A stretch of 7,345 bases of DNA from Chloroflexota bacterium. GTDB taxonomy: Bacteria; Chloroflexota; Dehalococcoidia; Lucifugimonadales; Australimonadaceae. The position numbers were made by a program, and so were the translations under genes. Numbering within the stretch: position 1 is the first letter of the stretch; every line of letters starts with the position of its first letter. The stretch covers positions 1 through 7,345 of the forward strand of contig JAPOOH010000204.1 of assembly GCA_026713505.1 (NCBI GenBank), given 5' to 3'. Shown here piece by piece: positions 1-5,834 of this stretch. The notes under the pieces are model-generated. The model was not told the origin of the DNA. It was given only the letters and a program-made list of their open reading frames with translations, and did not search any database.

Positions 1-546
1 CAGGTTGCTGAACGGCTCGTCCAGCAGCAGGATCTTCGGCTCGATCACGAGCGCTCGGGCGAGAGCGACGCGCTGCTGCTGGCCGCCGCTGAGCAGCGGT
101 GCAGGGCGCTTTTGCAGGCCGGGCAGGTTCACGAGGTCCAGCACGTGGGCCACGCGCTCGCGTATCTCGGCGCGCCTCATGTGGCGTGTCGCGAGCGGGA
201 ATGCAACGTTCTCCTCCACGGTCATGTGCGGCCAGATGGCATAGGACTGGAATACCATGCCCAGGTCGCGCTTGTCCGGCGGCAGGCGGAAGCGCTTGCT
301 CGTCACCACCACCTCTCGCTCGCCGAAGTAGATGTCCCCCTCATCCGGGACCTCGAGTCCCGCGACCATACGAAGCGTCGTCGTCTTGCCGCAGCCGGAC
401 GGACCGAGAAGCGTGTAGACCTCGCCGTCCTCCACATTCAGGGAGAGTTCATTTACCGCGGGGACCAGCCCGCCGGGGTACGTCTTGCTCAGCCCCTCGA
501 GCTTCACCGCTGCGTTTCGTCCGTTGCTTGCGCTGGCTGTCGTCAT
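1..546 (-). CDS. ABC transporter ATP-binding protein, partial (C-terminus beyond left edge)
   Basis: Cytoplasmic ATPase of an ABC importer, which hydrolyses ATP to drive uptake through the paired permease. The 182 residues in the window hold nearly the whole nucleotide-binding core: Walker A GPSGCGKTT at 48-56, Q-loop Q100 in MVFQSYAIWPHMTV, signature LSGGQQQRVALARAL at 152-166, and Walker B ILLLDEP at 172-178 followed by the D-loop start SNL. The spacing and the FQSYAIWPHMTV stretch are typical of the FbpC/PotA (iron, polyamine, phosphonate) branch. The H-loop and any C-terminal TOBE domain lie outside the window. The start is ATG at 546, preceded by AGGTAGGA three bases upstream. It has its own promoter near 649-677, almost identical to that of the binding-protein gene at 5013. 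It is therefore probably the ATPase for the permease at 1944-3701, though the cupin gene lies between them. The substrate is unknown. Confidence 0.95.
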   Translation of the reverse strand, partial: MTTASASNGRNAAVKLEGLSKTYPGGLVPAVNELSLNVEDGEVYTLLGPSGCGKTTTLRMVAGLEVPDEGDIYFGEREVVVTSKRFRLPPDKRDLGMVFQSYAIWPHMTVEENVAFPLATRHMRRAEIRERVAHVLDLVNLPGLQKRPAPLLSGGQQQRVALARALVIEPKILLLDEPFSNL

Positions 547-642
547 CGTTCCTACCTCGGGTTCGTCGTAGGCCGACCGATGTGGCCCGTACATCTCCCG
601 ACTGAATGCGGACGGGCGCGGACCACACCATGCAGGAGAGTT

Positions 643-677
643 GCGTGCACGCTACCCTTATGACGCGCGAACGTCAA
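643..677 (-). promoter_or_regulatory. Promoter with palindromic operator, ATPase gene (copy A)
   Basis: On the minus strand a -35 box TTGACG (672-677) is followed by a 17-base spacer and the -10 box TAGCGT (649-654). The 10-bp perfect palindrome GCGTGCACGC (643-652) overlaps the -10. The element recurs at 5066-5100 ahead of the binding-protein gene. The blocks CTTGACGTTCG and GGGTAGCGTGCACGCAACT are identical in both copies, while the intervening spacer sequence has diverged. Conservation of the boxes against a changed spacer argues for function. A regulator bound to the palindrome would cover the -10, which fits repression, but no regulator gene is in the window. Confidence 0.75.
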
Positions 678-782
678 GAGCAGGGGGCGTCTGGCCTACG
701 TATCCGGGCACGTCTGTGCTCATGCAGAAGCACATCCATCAATCCCACCCACCTGGCCTCTACGAAAAACGTTGCGCGGGCT

Positions 783-811
783 TGACAGCATCCAGACAAT
801 GAATGCTGTCA
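783..811. promoter_or_regulatory. Inverted repeat upstream of cupin gene (putative operator)
   Basis: TGACAGCAT (783-791) and ATGCTGTCA (803-811) form a perfect 9-bp inverted repeat with an 11-base spacer, so the half-site centres are 20 bases apart, about two helical turns. It lies 40-68 bases ahead of the cupin start. A consensus-like -35 TTGACA (782-787) overlaps the left arm, but the matching -10 at 17 bases is poor. An alternative pair is TTGCGC (772-777) and GACAAT (795-800) with 17-base spacing, which would put the -10 inside the repeat. Binding by a dimeric repressor is the likeliest reading. An RNA hairpin in the leader is possible but no U-run follows. Confidence 0.55.
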
Positions 812-850
812 GGCAACGAGGAATAACACGCGTGAGCAGAGGGGGGCGGG

Positions 851-1903
851 ATGGTCGAAGAACAGGCAGAAGGCAGGACCCGACCGAGGAAAGAGTCTCC
901 TTACCGCCTCTGGAAGGCGGCAGAGGGCATCCCGGTCCATGCGGGCTCGTATGTCGACAGTCTCTACACCGTCGAGGTGGGGGCCTGGGACCGCGTGGGT
1001 CAGAAGGGGGCCATCATCAACCTGGCGAGCCAGGAGCAGGACGACGGCTGGATCATAGAGATTGCGCCCGGCGGCCAGACGAATGTGTTGCACCACATGT
1101 TCGAGGCTACGTTCTACGTTCTCTCGGGCCGGGGCGCCACGATGTTCTGGCAGGAGGGACAGCCTCACGACCTCGTGGAATGGAAGCGCGGCAGCATCTT
1201 CTCTCCACCGTTGAACTGTCACTATCAGCACTTCAACGGCGACGGAGAGGCGCCCACGCGGCTGTTTGCGGTAACCAACGCGCCGATGGTCATCAACCTC
1301 TTTCGCGACGGTGACTTTCCGTTCAACGACACATTCCAGTTCAGCCAACGATATGAGTCGGGGACAGGTTTCTTCGACGCTGCGGACGAGCGACTGTGGC
1401 GCAATGCCTGGACCACGAACTTCATCGGCGATATCCGCTCCTTCGGGCTCGACGACGCGGCGAACCGCGGCGCAGGCGGCCTGCTCACCATGTTCGCGAT
1501 GTCCAACAACTCCATGGCAGCGCACTGCAGCCAGTTTCCGCCCGGCACCTACAAGAAGGCACACCGGCACGGCGTGGGAGCCCACGTCATCATCCTGAGC
1601 GGCGAGGGTTACTCGCTCCTCTGGTTCGAGGGCCAGGAACGGCGAAGAGTGGACTGGCAGGACGGAAGCATGCTCTCGCCCATGGAGATGGAGTACCACC
1701 AGCACTTCAACAAGGGGCCTACCCCGGCGCGTTATCTCGCCTTGCGGCTCGGAGAGCTCGACTCGCGTCACTACCAGGGGTTCATGCCTGAACAGATCGA
1801 GTACGAATACGAGGACCCGGCTATCTACGAGGAGTACGCGCAGGAGTGCGTGAAGCACGGCGCCGAACTGGTTCTGCCGCGCCCGCAGTACGCCACCGGG
1901 TAG
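851..1903 (+). CDS. Two-domain cupin (bicupin) protein, putative metal-dependent enzyme
   Basis: A 350-residue protein with no signal peptide or membrane segment, so probably cytoplasmic. Two cupin beta-barrels arose by internal duplication. The first is near residues 70-145, with motif 1 around GGQTNVLHHMFEATFYVLSG (74-93) and motif 2 GSIFSPPLNCHYQHFN (114-129). The second is near 225-300, with GTYKKAHRHGVGAHVIILSG (232-251) and GSMLSPMEMEYHQHFN (272-287). Candidate metal ligands are H81, H82, E85 and H127 in the first barrel and H238, H240, H245 and H285 in the second. The second has the standard HxH, but its usual glutamate position looks like Ala with an added His next to it. Known bicupins include gentisate-type ring-cleaving dioxygenases, quercetinases and oxalate decarboxylases; I cannot choose among them. 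The ATG at 851 follows a purine-rich GAGGGGGG. It lies opposite to and between the importer genes, suggesting it may act on the imported compound. Confidence 0.88.
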   Translation: MVEEQAEGRTRPRKESPYRLWKAAEGIPVHAGSYVDSLYTVEVGAWDRVGQKGAIINLASQEQDDGWIIEIAPGGQTNVLHHMFEATFYVLSGRGATMFWQEGQPHDLVEWKRGSIFSPPLNCHYQHFNGDGEAPTRLFAVTNAPMVINLFRDGDFPFNDTFQFSQRYESGTGFFDAADERLWRNAWTTNFIGDIRSFGLDDAANRGAGGLLTMFAMSNNSMAAHCSQFPPGTYKKAHRHGVGAHVIILSGEGYSLLWFEGQERRRVDWQDGSMLSPMEMEYHQHFNKGPTPARYLALRLGELDSRHYQGFMPEQIEYEYEDPAIYEEYAQECVKHGAELVLPRPQYATG

Positions 1904-1943
1904 TACCTGGCCTCTGGGTCTCTCATCGAGTCCGCGAGCCCGG

Positions 1944-3701
1944 CTAGTGGTGCTGAACGCCCAGCCTGAGGCCGAATCTCCGGGCGACGATCGCCACGCC
2001 CACGGTCATTACGATGAGGATGATGCTGACTATGCCCGCACGCTCGTAGTCGGCGCCGGACGAGGACATCAGCTCCAGCGCGAGGATGGAGAGCGTGATG
2101 GTGTCGCGGCTGGCCAGCAGGATGATGCTGGAGGTCGTTTGAGCGGCAATCACGAAGTTGATCGTGCCGATCAGGATAATCGTCGGCATGATGAGCGGTA
2201 GCCAGATCTTGAAGTACGTATACACCCACCCTGCTCCGGAAACCCGCGCCGCCTCCTCCATGTCTGCCCCCACCTGAAGATAGACGCTCTTGAGCAATTG
2301 GGTGCTCGTGAGCTTGCCCTGGAGGATGACAACGAGGATGAGCGCCCAGATGGTGCCGTAGAGAGCGATGAACCCCGGCGTGCGGAGGAACAGCCACAGC
2401 AGGCCCAGGCTGGACAGCATGCCCGGAATGGCTGCCGACATCCAGAAGAACGAGTCGAGCACGATACGGCCCCGCCATTGCGTGCGCACGAGGATGTAGG
2501 CGATCACCGAGAAGATGATCGGTGACACTATCGCCGTGCTGAACGCCAGGATCAGCGTGGTCCTGAGCGCCTTGACGAATACCGGCGATATCCACACCTG
2601 CCGCCAGTGCTCGATGGTGTAGGTGGGCTCGGACTGGAAGAAACCGACCCGCGTCATGATGCTCCCGCCTATGAGCGTCAGGGCAGGGATCACGACCAGC
2701 ATCGCCAGCAACGCCGCCAAAGCGCCGAACACCACCCACCGGTACTTGCCAAGGTCGATCAGCCCCGGCTTGAACTGGCCCGACACCGTGGTGTATTGCC
2801 GCCGGGACAGCAGCCAGCGCTGGACAGGGATGATGACGGCTATCAGAACGAGCGTGATACTGGCCAGCGCGGTCGCGCTGCCGTACTGGGGCGGGTCGAA
2901 CTCCCGTACGAACTGGTAAATCTTCGTGGAGAACACGAAGAAGTGGAACGGCCGGCCCAGGATCTGCTCCACCTCGAAGGAGGAGAATATCCTGACCACG
3001 TTGAGCATGAAGACGACCGCCATGGGCGGGATCATGACCGGGAGCGTCACGCGCATGAGGGTTTTGATGTTGGAGGCGCCGGAGACGCGGGCTGCTTCTT
3101 CCAGCGCAACATTCATGTTGCGGAACGCCGGGGTGAGCAACATCACCTTGCCCGAGATGGTGCCTCCCATGAGGTGGGCGAAGATGATGCCTTCTATGCT
3201 GTAGATGTTGAACGGGTGCTCGCTGATGAAGGGCAGCAGGACGACCGCCTGGTTGAGCATGCCACGGTATGGGTCCAGCAGAAGGGCCCAGCCTACGGTA
3301 GTAGCGATACCGGGCATCATGAACGAAACCCAGAACATGAATTCGATGCCGTAAGACCACTTCACGTTCGTTCGCGCCAGGGTCCACGCGATGAGCACTG
3401 CCGCGGGGAAACCGATCCCCGTGTACAGGAAATAGATCATGAAGGTGTTCCAGACGGCGGTCCAGATACCGGGCTGTGAGAACGCGACCCGCCAGTTGTC
3501 CAGGGACCACTCGGTCGGTTGGCCGATGCCGGCTATGTTGAAGCTGTTGACGAAGACCAGGATCACCGGGTACAGGATGTAGAACCCGAACGTGATGATC
3601 AGCACCGCCATGATGAGATGGCGGGGCTTCGGGCCGGCGCGCAAGCGCGCTACCGGCCTCTCAGCCAACCTCTCAACGGTCAGGTCCTGCTGACTCGCCA
3701 C
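1944..3701 (-). CDS. ABC transporter permease, fused double (FbpB-type, 12 TM)
   Basis: Inner-membrane channel subunit of 585 residues, made of two fused permease halves. Hydrophobic segments begin near residue 30 (IMAVLIITFGFYILYPVILV) and recur through both halves; a basic linker around 295-322 joins them. Each half has an EAA loop, the docking site for the ATPase: ALEEAARVSGASNIKTLMRV (199-218) and DMEEAARVSGAGWVYTYFKI (480-499). Length and layout match iron(III)-type FbpB permeases. I place the start at GTG 3701 because AGAGAGG (3708-3714) sits six bases upstream. A TTG at 3722 in the same frame would add seven residues but would place this Shine-Dalgarno inside the gene. It lies 64 bases after the binding-protein gene with no clear promoter between, so they probably form an operon. 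It converges with the cupin gene, stop to stop, about 40 bases apart. Confidence 0.93.
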   Translation of the reverse strand: MASQQDLTVERLAERPVARLRAGPKPRHLIMAVLIITFGFYILYPVILVFVNSFNIAGIGQPTEWSLDNWRVAFSQPGIWTAVWNTFMIYFLYTGIGFPAAVLIAWTLARTNVKWSYGIEFMFWVSFMMPGIATTVGWALLLDPYRGMLNQAVVLLPFISEHPFNIYSIEGIIFAHLMGGTISGKVMLLTPAFRNMNVALEEAARVSGASNIKTLMRVTLPVMIPPMAVVFMLNVVRIFSSFEVEQILGRPFHFFVFSTKIYQFVREFDPPQYGSATALASITLVLIAVIIPVQRWLLSRRQYTTVSGQFKPGLIDLGKYRWVVFGALAALLAMLVVIPALTLIGGSIMTRVGFFQSEPTYTIEHWRQVWISPVFVKALRTTLILAFSTAIVSPIIFSVIAYILVRTQWRGRIVLDSFFWMSAAIPGMLSSLGLLWLFLRTPGFIALYGTIWALILVVILQGKLTSTQLLKSVYLQVGADMEEAARVSGAGWVYTYFKIWLPLIMPTIILIGTINFVIAAQTTSSIILLASRDTITLSILALELMSSSGADYERAGIVSIILIVMTVGVAIVARRFGLRLGVQHH

Positions 3702-3707
3702 CGGCTT

Positions 3708-3714
3708 CCTCTCT
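3708..3714 (-). promoter_or_regulatory. Shine-Dalgarno deciding the GTG start of the permease
   Basis: Minus-strand AGAGAGG lies six bases before the GTG at 3699-3701. It is the only good ribosome-binding sequence near the N-terminus, and the more upstream TTG at 3722 lacks one, so the GTG is preferred. Confidence 0.65.
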
Positions 3715-3765
3715 CGCTGCAATCGCGAAACGGCACCGTCGGTGTCCTGGTCTACCCTGCCTCGG

Positions 3766-5013
3766 CTACCTCAGTCCCAACTCGTCGTAGAGTCCCTGCA
3801 CCCAGACGATCGCTTCGTCGAGCTTGGTCGGGAAGTCGGGGTCGATCTCGGTGTAGAGGTAAGTCTTGTTCGGGTCCCGTCGGTTCGCCGGCAGCACGTC
3901 GTCCTTGGGAATGTCGAGCCTCAGGGAGTCCTGGCCGCCCATCGGGAGTTCGGCCTGCTGCATGAGCGTCTGGCCTTCCTTGGTGAGCCACCAGTTGACG
4001 AACAGCTTCTGGGCGTTCGGGTTGGGTGCGCTGTCTATGGCCATCAGCGTATTGCCACCCGTTGAGAGCCTGGATCCCTCTGCGAGCCCCGCGGTGAACT
4101 CGGCGACAGGCAGTCCCTCGGCCTCGAGTTCCGCTTGTTCACAGCCGAGGAAGCAGATGTCGAACTGCCCGATAGCCGTCCATTCACCTGCCGTCCGGGC
4201 GTCCGGGGCGATCGTGGGGTCCATCTCGCGGTGCAGTCGCTCGATGTACTCCGTACCCAGGTCAGGGTGCCAGTAGAAGAAGGCTGTCGTCTGCGTCACG
4301 CCGGCGATGTGCCAGGGCTGGAAGACGATACGCCCCTTGTACTTGGGGTCCAGCAGGTCCCAGTAGCTGCTGATGTCGGCCGGGTTCACGTTGTTGGAGT
4401 TGTAGGAGAACTCCGCCGCTGACGCGTTGGCCACGAAGGGCCGGACGTACTGCGCCTCCGGGTCGACGTAGTTGATGCCGCCAAAGAACGCGTCTTCGTC
4501 GAGCGCCTCGGGGTGGAAGATAAGCGGCTTGAGCGGGGCCAGGGCTCCGCCGGGCAGGAGCCGCGCGTTGGACGTGCGCAGGCCGCCCATCCAGACGTCG
4601 AGATCATACCTGCCTGCCTCGCGCTCGGCCTGGACGCGGTCCCACTGCTCACGCGACGAACCTGTCGAGTTGACGACACTGACGTTGAACTTGTCCTCGA
4701 ATACTCCCAGGACGTTGCGGATGTTCGCGCCTCTCCCAACGCCGCAGCAGATGAAGGCGACCAGCTCGCCCTCTGCCTGCGCAGCTTCAATGAGCGCCTC
4801 CCACTCCGCCACGAACGGGTCCACCGTTGGCTCCGGCGTCGGCGTGGGATCGGGCGCAGGGTCGTCGGTCATCGCCATCGCGGTCGGCGTGGCGGTTGGC
4901 GGCACAGGGGTGGGAGTGGGCTCCGGTACCGGTGTCGGCGTGGGGTCGGAACCACACGCAGCAGCCGCCATGAGGGCGAGCATGCTGACCATAACTAGCG
5001 CTAGCTTTCTCAT
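3766..5013 (-). CDS. ABC transporter substrate-binding lipoprotein (FbpA/FutA-like)
   Basis: Extracytoplasmic binding protein of 415 residues that should deliver ligand to the permease encoded just downstream. A lipoprotein signal (residues 1-20) ends with the lipobox AAAC, lipidated Cys20. A Pro/Thr linker (about 23-66) precedes the binding domain. Family signatures include STGSSREQWDRVQAE (116-130), FSYNSNNVNPADISSYWDLL (202-221) with DPKYKG (222-227), and LFVNWWLTKEGQ (337-348), all typical of iron(III)-type and related solute-binding proteins. No adjacent tyrosine pair, the usual ferric ligand, is visible; instead there are C89-C90 and C287-x3-C291 near positions that line the cleft in relatives. 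The substrate may therefore not be ferric iron. The start is ATG 5013, with GGGAGGA (5019-5025) five bases upstream. The longer open frame to 5100 would overrun the promoter. First gene of an operon with the permease. Confidence 0.93.
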   Translation of the reverse strand: MRKLALVMVSMLALMAAAACGSDPTPTPVPEPTPTPVPPTATPTAMAMTDDPAPDPTPTPEPTVDPFVAEWEALIEAAQAEGELVAFICCGVGRGANIRNVLGVFEDKFNVSVVNSTGSSREQWDRVQAEREAGRYDLDVWMGGLRTSNARLLPGGALAPLKPLIFHPEALDEDAFFGGINYVDPEAQYVRPFVANASAAEFSYNSNNVNPADISSYWDLLDPKYKGRIVFQPWHIAGVTQTTAFFYWHPDLGTEYIERLHREMDPTIAPDARTAGEWTAIGQFDICFLGCEQAELEAEGLPVAEFTAGLAEGSRLSTGGNTLMAIDSAPNPNAQKLFVNWWLTKEGQTLMQQAELPMGGQDSLRLDIPKDDVLPANRRDPNKTYLYTEIDPDFPTKLDEAIVWVQGLYDELGLR

Positions 5014-5018
5014 CTCCG

Positions 5019-5025
5019 TCCTCCC
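5019..5025 (-). promoter_or_regulatory. Shine-Dalgarno of the binding-protein gene
   Basis: Minus-strand GGGAGGA sits five bases before the ATG at 5011-5013. It settles the start against upstream in-frame alternatives up to 5100, which would also give a protein without an N-terminal lipoprotein signal. Confidence 0.8.
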
Positions 5026-5065
5026 TCGGACCCGAACGGGACGAGCCCGCCCGTACAGGAAAGTT

Positions 5066-5100
5066 GCGTGCACGCTACCCCCGTGGAACACGAACGTCAA
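5066..5100 (-). promoter_or_regulatory. Promoter with palindromic operator, binding-protein/permease operon (copy B)
   Basis: Minus-strand TTGACG (5095-5100), a 17-base spacer and TAGCGT (5072-5077), with the palindrome GCGTGCACGC at 5066-5075 over the -10. Two further outer pairs extend the symmetry imperfectly (GT at 5063-5064 with AC at 5077-5078). The same arrangement, with the same spacing, precedes the ATPase gene at 643-677. The similarity continues a little downstream (AACT, then TCCTG). The predicted transcript has a leader of roughly 50 bases before the ATG at 5013. Confidence 0.75.
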
Positions 5101-5190
5101 GCGGAGCAGAAAGGATGTCTATAAGTGTCGTCTGTCGCCCCCCTGAAACGACGTTATCCGCCGCTACAGGAAGCGCGATCGATGCGGCGA

Positions 5191-5288
5191 TGGCGGGAGT
5201 GCGAGGGAGTCGAACCCTCCCCGAACCAGGAAGCTGGCCCGGCAACGGTTTTGAAGACCGCGAGACCCACCGGGACCCATCCACTCCC
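5191..5288 (-). tRNA. selC: tRNA-Sec (anticodon TCA)
   Basis: A 98-nt gene for selenocysteine tRNA, which reads UGA. The 5' end GGGAGTG pairs with CACTCCC next to discriminator G and an encoded CCA (5191-5193); an eighth acceptor pair would be a G-G mismatch. The anticodon stem GCGGT/ACCGT closes the loop CTTCAAA with anticodon TCA. The long variable arm, CCGGGCCAG-CTTC-CTGGTTCGG, forms nine pairs including two G-U. The T arm is GAGGG-TTCGACT-CCCTC. The D arm can form six pairs around a T-T mismatch, as expected for the enlarged Sec D stem. Length, extended variable arm and TCA anticodon together distinguish it from tRNA-Ser and from a suppressor. It lies between trxA and the importer operon on the same strand, with a -10-like TATACT just upstream. 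Sec synthesis genes (selA, selB, selD) are not in the window. Confidence 0.95.
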
Positions 5289-5304
5289 GCGTTGAGACCC
5301 CCGC

Positions 5305-5310
5305 AGTATA
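5305..5310 (-). promoter_or_regulatory. -10 element for tRNA-Sec
   Basis: Minus-strand TATACT, within TTTATACTG, lies 16 bases before the mature tRNA 5' end, so a start at the usual distance falls about ten bases upstream of it. No recognisable -35 is present 16-18 bases further up, where the sequence is GC-rich. It shares TTATACTG with the region upstream of trxA. Confidence 0.5.
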
Positions 5311-5350
5311 AAGGGGCTGCGCCGGACGCGGTGGGGGATGCGCGCCGACA

Positions 5351-5383
5351 GCAAAGGCGGCGCCTTCAAGAAGGGCGCCGCCT
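5351..5383 (-). terminator. Hairpin terminator of trxA
   Basis: AGGCGGCGCC (5355-5364) and GGCGCCGCCT (5374-5383) form a perfect 10-bp GC-rich stem around a 9-base loop, beginning 28 bases after the trxA stop codon. On the minus strand it is followed by only a short TTT and then GC-containing sequence, so it is a rather weak intrinsic terminator. It separates trxA from the tRNA-Sec gene. Confidence 0.7.
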
Positions 5384-5411
5384 GTTCAGCAGACCGTTGA
5401 ATGAGGAGCGG

Positions 5412-5741
5412 TTACTCCTCGAGAACCTTGTCGATCTTCTTCTTGAGGATGGCCTTCGGGACCGCGCCGATGACGTTCTCCGCCACCTTGCCGTCCTTGA
5501 ACAGGAGCAGCGCAGGGATGCTGCGGATACCGAACTGCATCGCCGTCTGTGGGTTGGAGTCCACGTCCAGCTTAGCGAACGCGAAGCGGCCCTCGTACTC
5601 CTCTGCGAGTTCGTCAACCACGGGCGCAATCATCTTGCACGGGCCGCACCAGTCCGCCCAGAAGTCGACCAGTACGGGTTGGTCGCTTTCGAGGACAGTC
5701 GTGGCGAAATCGGCATCGGTAACGGGCTGGGGCTTTGCCAT
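5412..5741 (-). CDS. trxA: Thioredoxin
   Basis: A 109-residue cytoplasmic thioredoxin, which reduces protein disulfides and is itself reduced by thioredoxin reductase. The redox motif WCGPC is at 31-35 (Cys32, Cys35) in the standard context VDFWADWCGPCKMIAP. The cis-proline loop is SIPALLLF with Pro76, and the C-terminal part FKDGKVAENVIGAVPKAILK is typical. Length equals that of classical thioredoxins and no domain is missing. The ATG at 5741 is chosen because GGAGG (5749-5753) lies seven bases upstream; an in-frame GTG at 5759 would overlap this site. It is transcribed alone: a hairpin terminator follows, and a -10-like TATACT is at 5813-5818. It uses ordinary Cys codons, so it is not itself a selenoprotein despite the tRNA-Sec next door. 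Confidence 0.97.
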   Translation of the reverse strand: MAKPQPVTDADFATTVLESDQPVLVDFWADWCGPCKMIAPVVDELAEEYEGRFAFAKLDVDSNPQTAMQFGIRSIPALLLFKDGKVAENVIGAVPKAILKKKIDKVLEE

Positions 5742-5804
5742 CTCAGGACCTCCGTTCACTTGCGCCAGGGCGTGCTGCTGTACGTCCAGACTGCGTTACT
5801 TATG

Positions 5805-5818
5805 TACTGCTCAGTATA
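5805..5818 (-). promoter_or_regulatory. -10 element and small palindrome upstream of trxA
   Basis: Minus-strand TATACT (5813-5818) is a near-consensus -10 about 70 bases before the trxA ATG. It overlaps a TACTG-N2-CAGTA inverted repeat (5805-5816) that could bind a regulator near the transcription start. No good -35 box is seen at the right distance, where the sequence is the end of the upstream gene. Confidence 0.4.
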
Positions 5819-5834
5819 ACCCAACCCACAACAC

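Larger units (their letters stand above)
547..850. other. Divergent intergenic region between ATPase and cupin genes
   Basis: This 304-base stretch holds no convincing gene. It contains the roughly 95-base leader and promoter of the leftward ATPase gene (promoter elements 649-677, palindrome 643-652). Beyond these are a short inverted repeat TGTGCT/AGCACA (715-734) and the upstream region of the rightward cupin gene with a 9-bp inverted repeat at 783-811. The two promoters face away from each other and are about 100 bases apart, so each unit can be controlled separately. Confidence 0.7.

Noticed and set aside
715..734. Inverted repeat TGTGCT-N8-AGCACA in the divergent intergenic region
   Set aside because: Only six pairs, no U-run and not matched to a promoter; could be a weak operator but may be chance.
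772..1314. 180-residue plus-strand open frame overlapping the start of the cupin gene, with a possible GTG at 832 after GAGGA
   Set aside because: It is out of frame with the clear bicupin and has Arg/Gly-rich low-complexity composition; it is a GC-rich shadow frame.
809..1858. 349-residue minus-strand open frame opposite the cupin gene
   Set aside because: No recognisable domain; it mirrors codon positions of the bicupin, which has clear motifs.
1904..1943. Terminator between the convergent cupin and permease genes
   Set aside because: Only a short CCGGG/CCTGG pairing around the cupin stop with no T-run; no convincing hairpin in these 40 bases.
1825..3510. 561-residue minus-strand frame overlapping the permease
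   Set aside because: His/Arg/Pro-rich without membrane segments; the other frame encodes the permease with two EAA motifs.
3734..3744. CACCG-T-CGGTG palindrome between the binding-protein and permease genes as an attenuating hairpin
   Set aside because: The loop is too small unless the stem is reduced to four pairs, and no U-run follows.
5014..5100. N-terminal extension of the binding-protein gene up to 5100
   Set aside because: It would run through the conserved promoter and palindrome, bury the lipoprotein signal, and ignore the strong Shine-Dalgarno before ATG 5013.
5159..5189. CGCCGC/GCGGCG stem directly after the tRNA-Sec as a terminator
   Set aside because: Six pairs with a 19-base loop and no T-run on the minus strand; insufficient to call.
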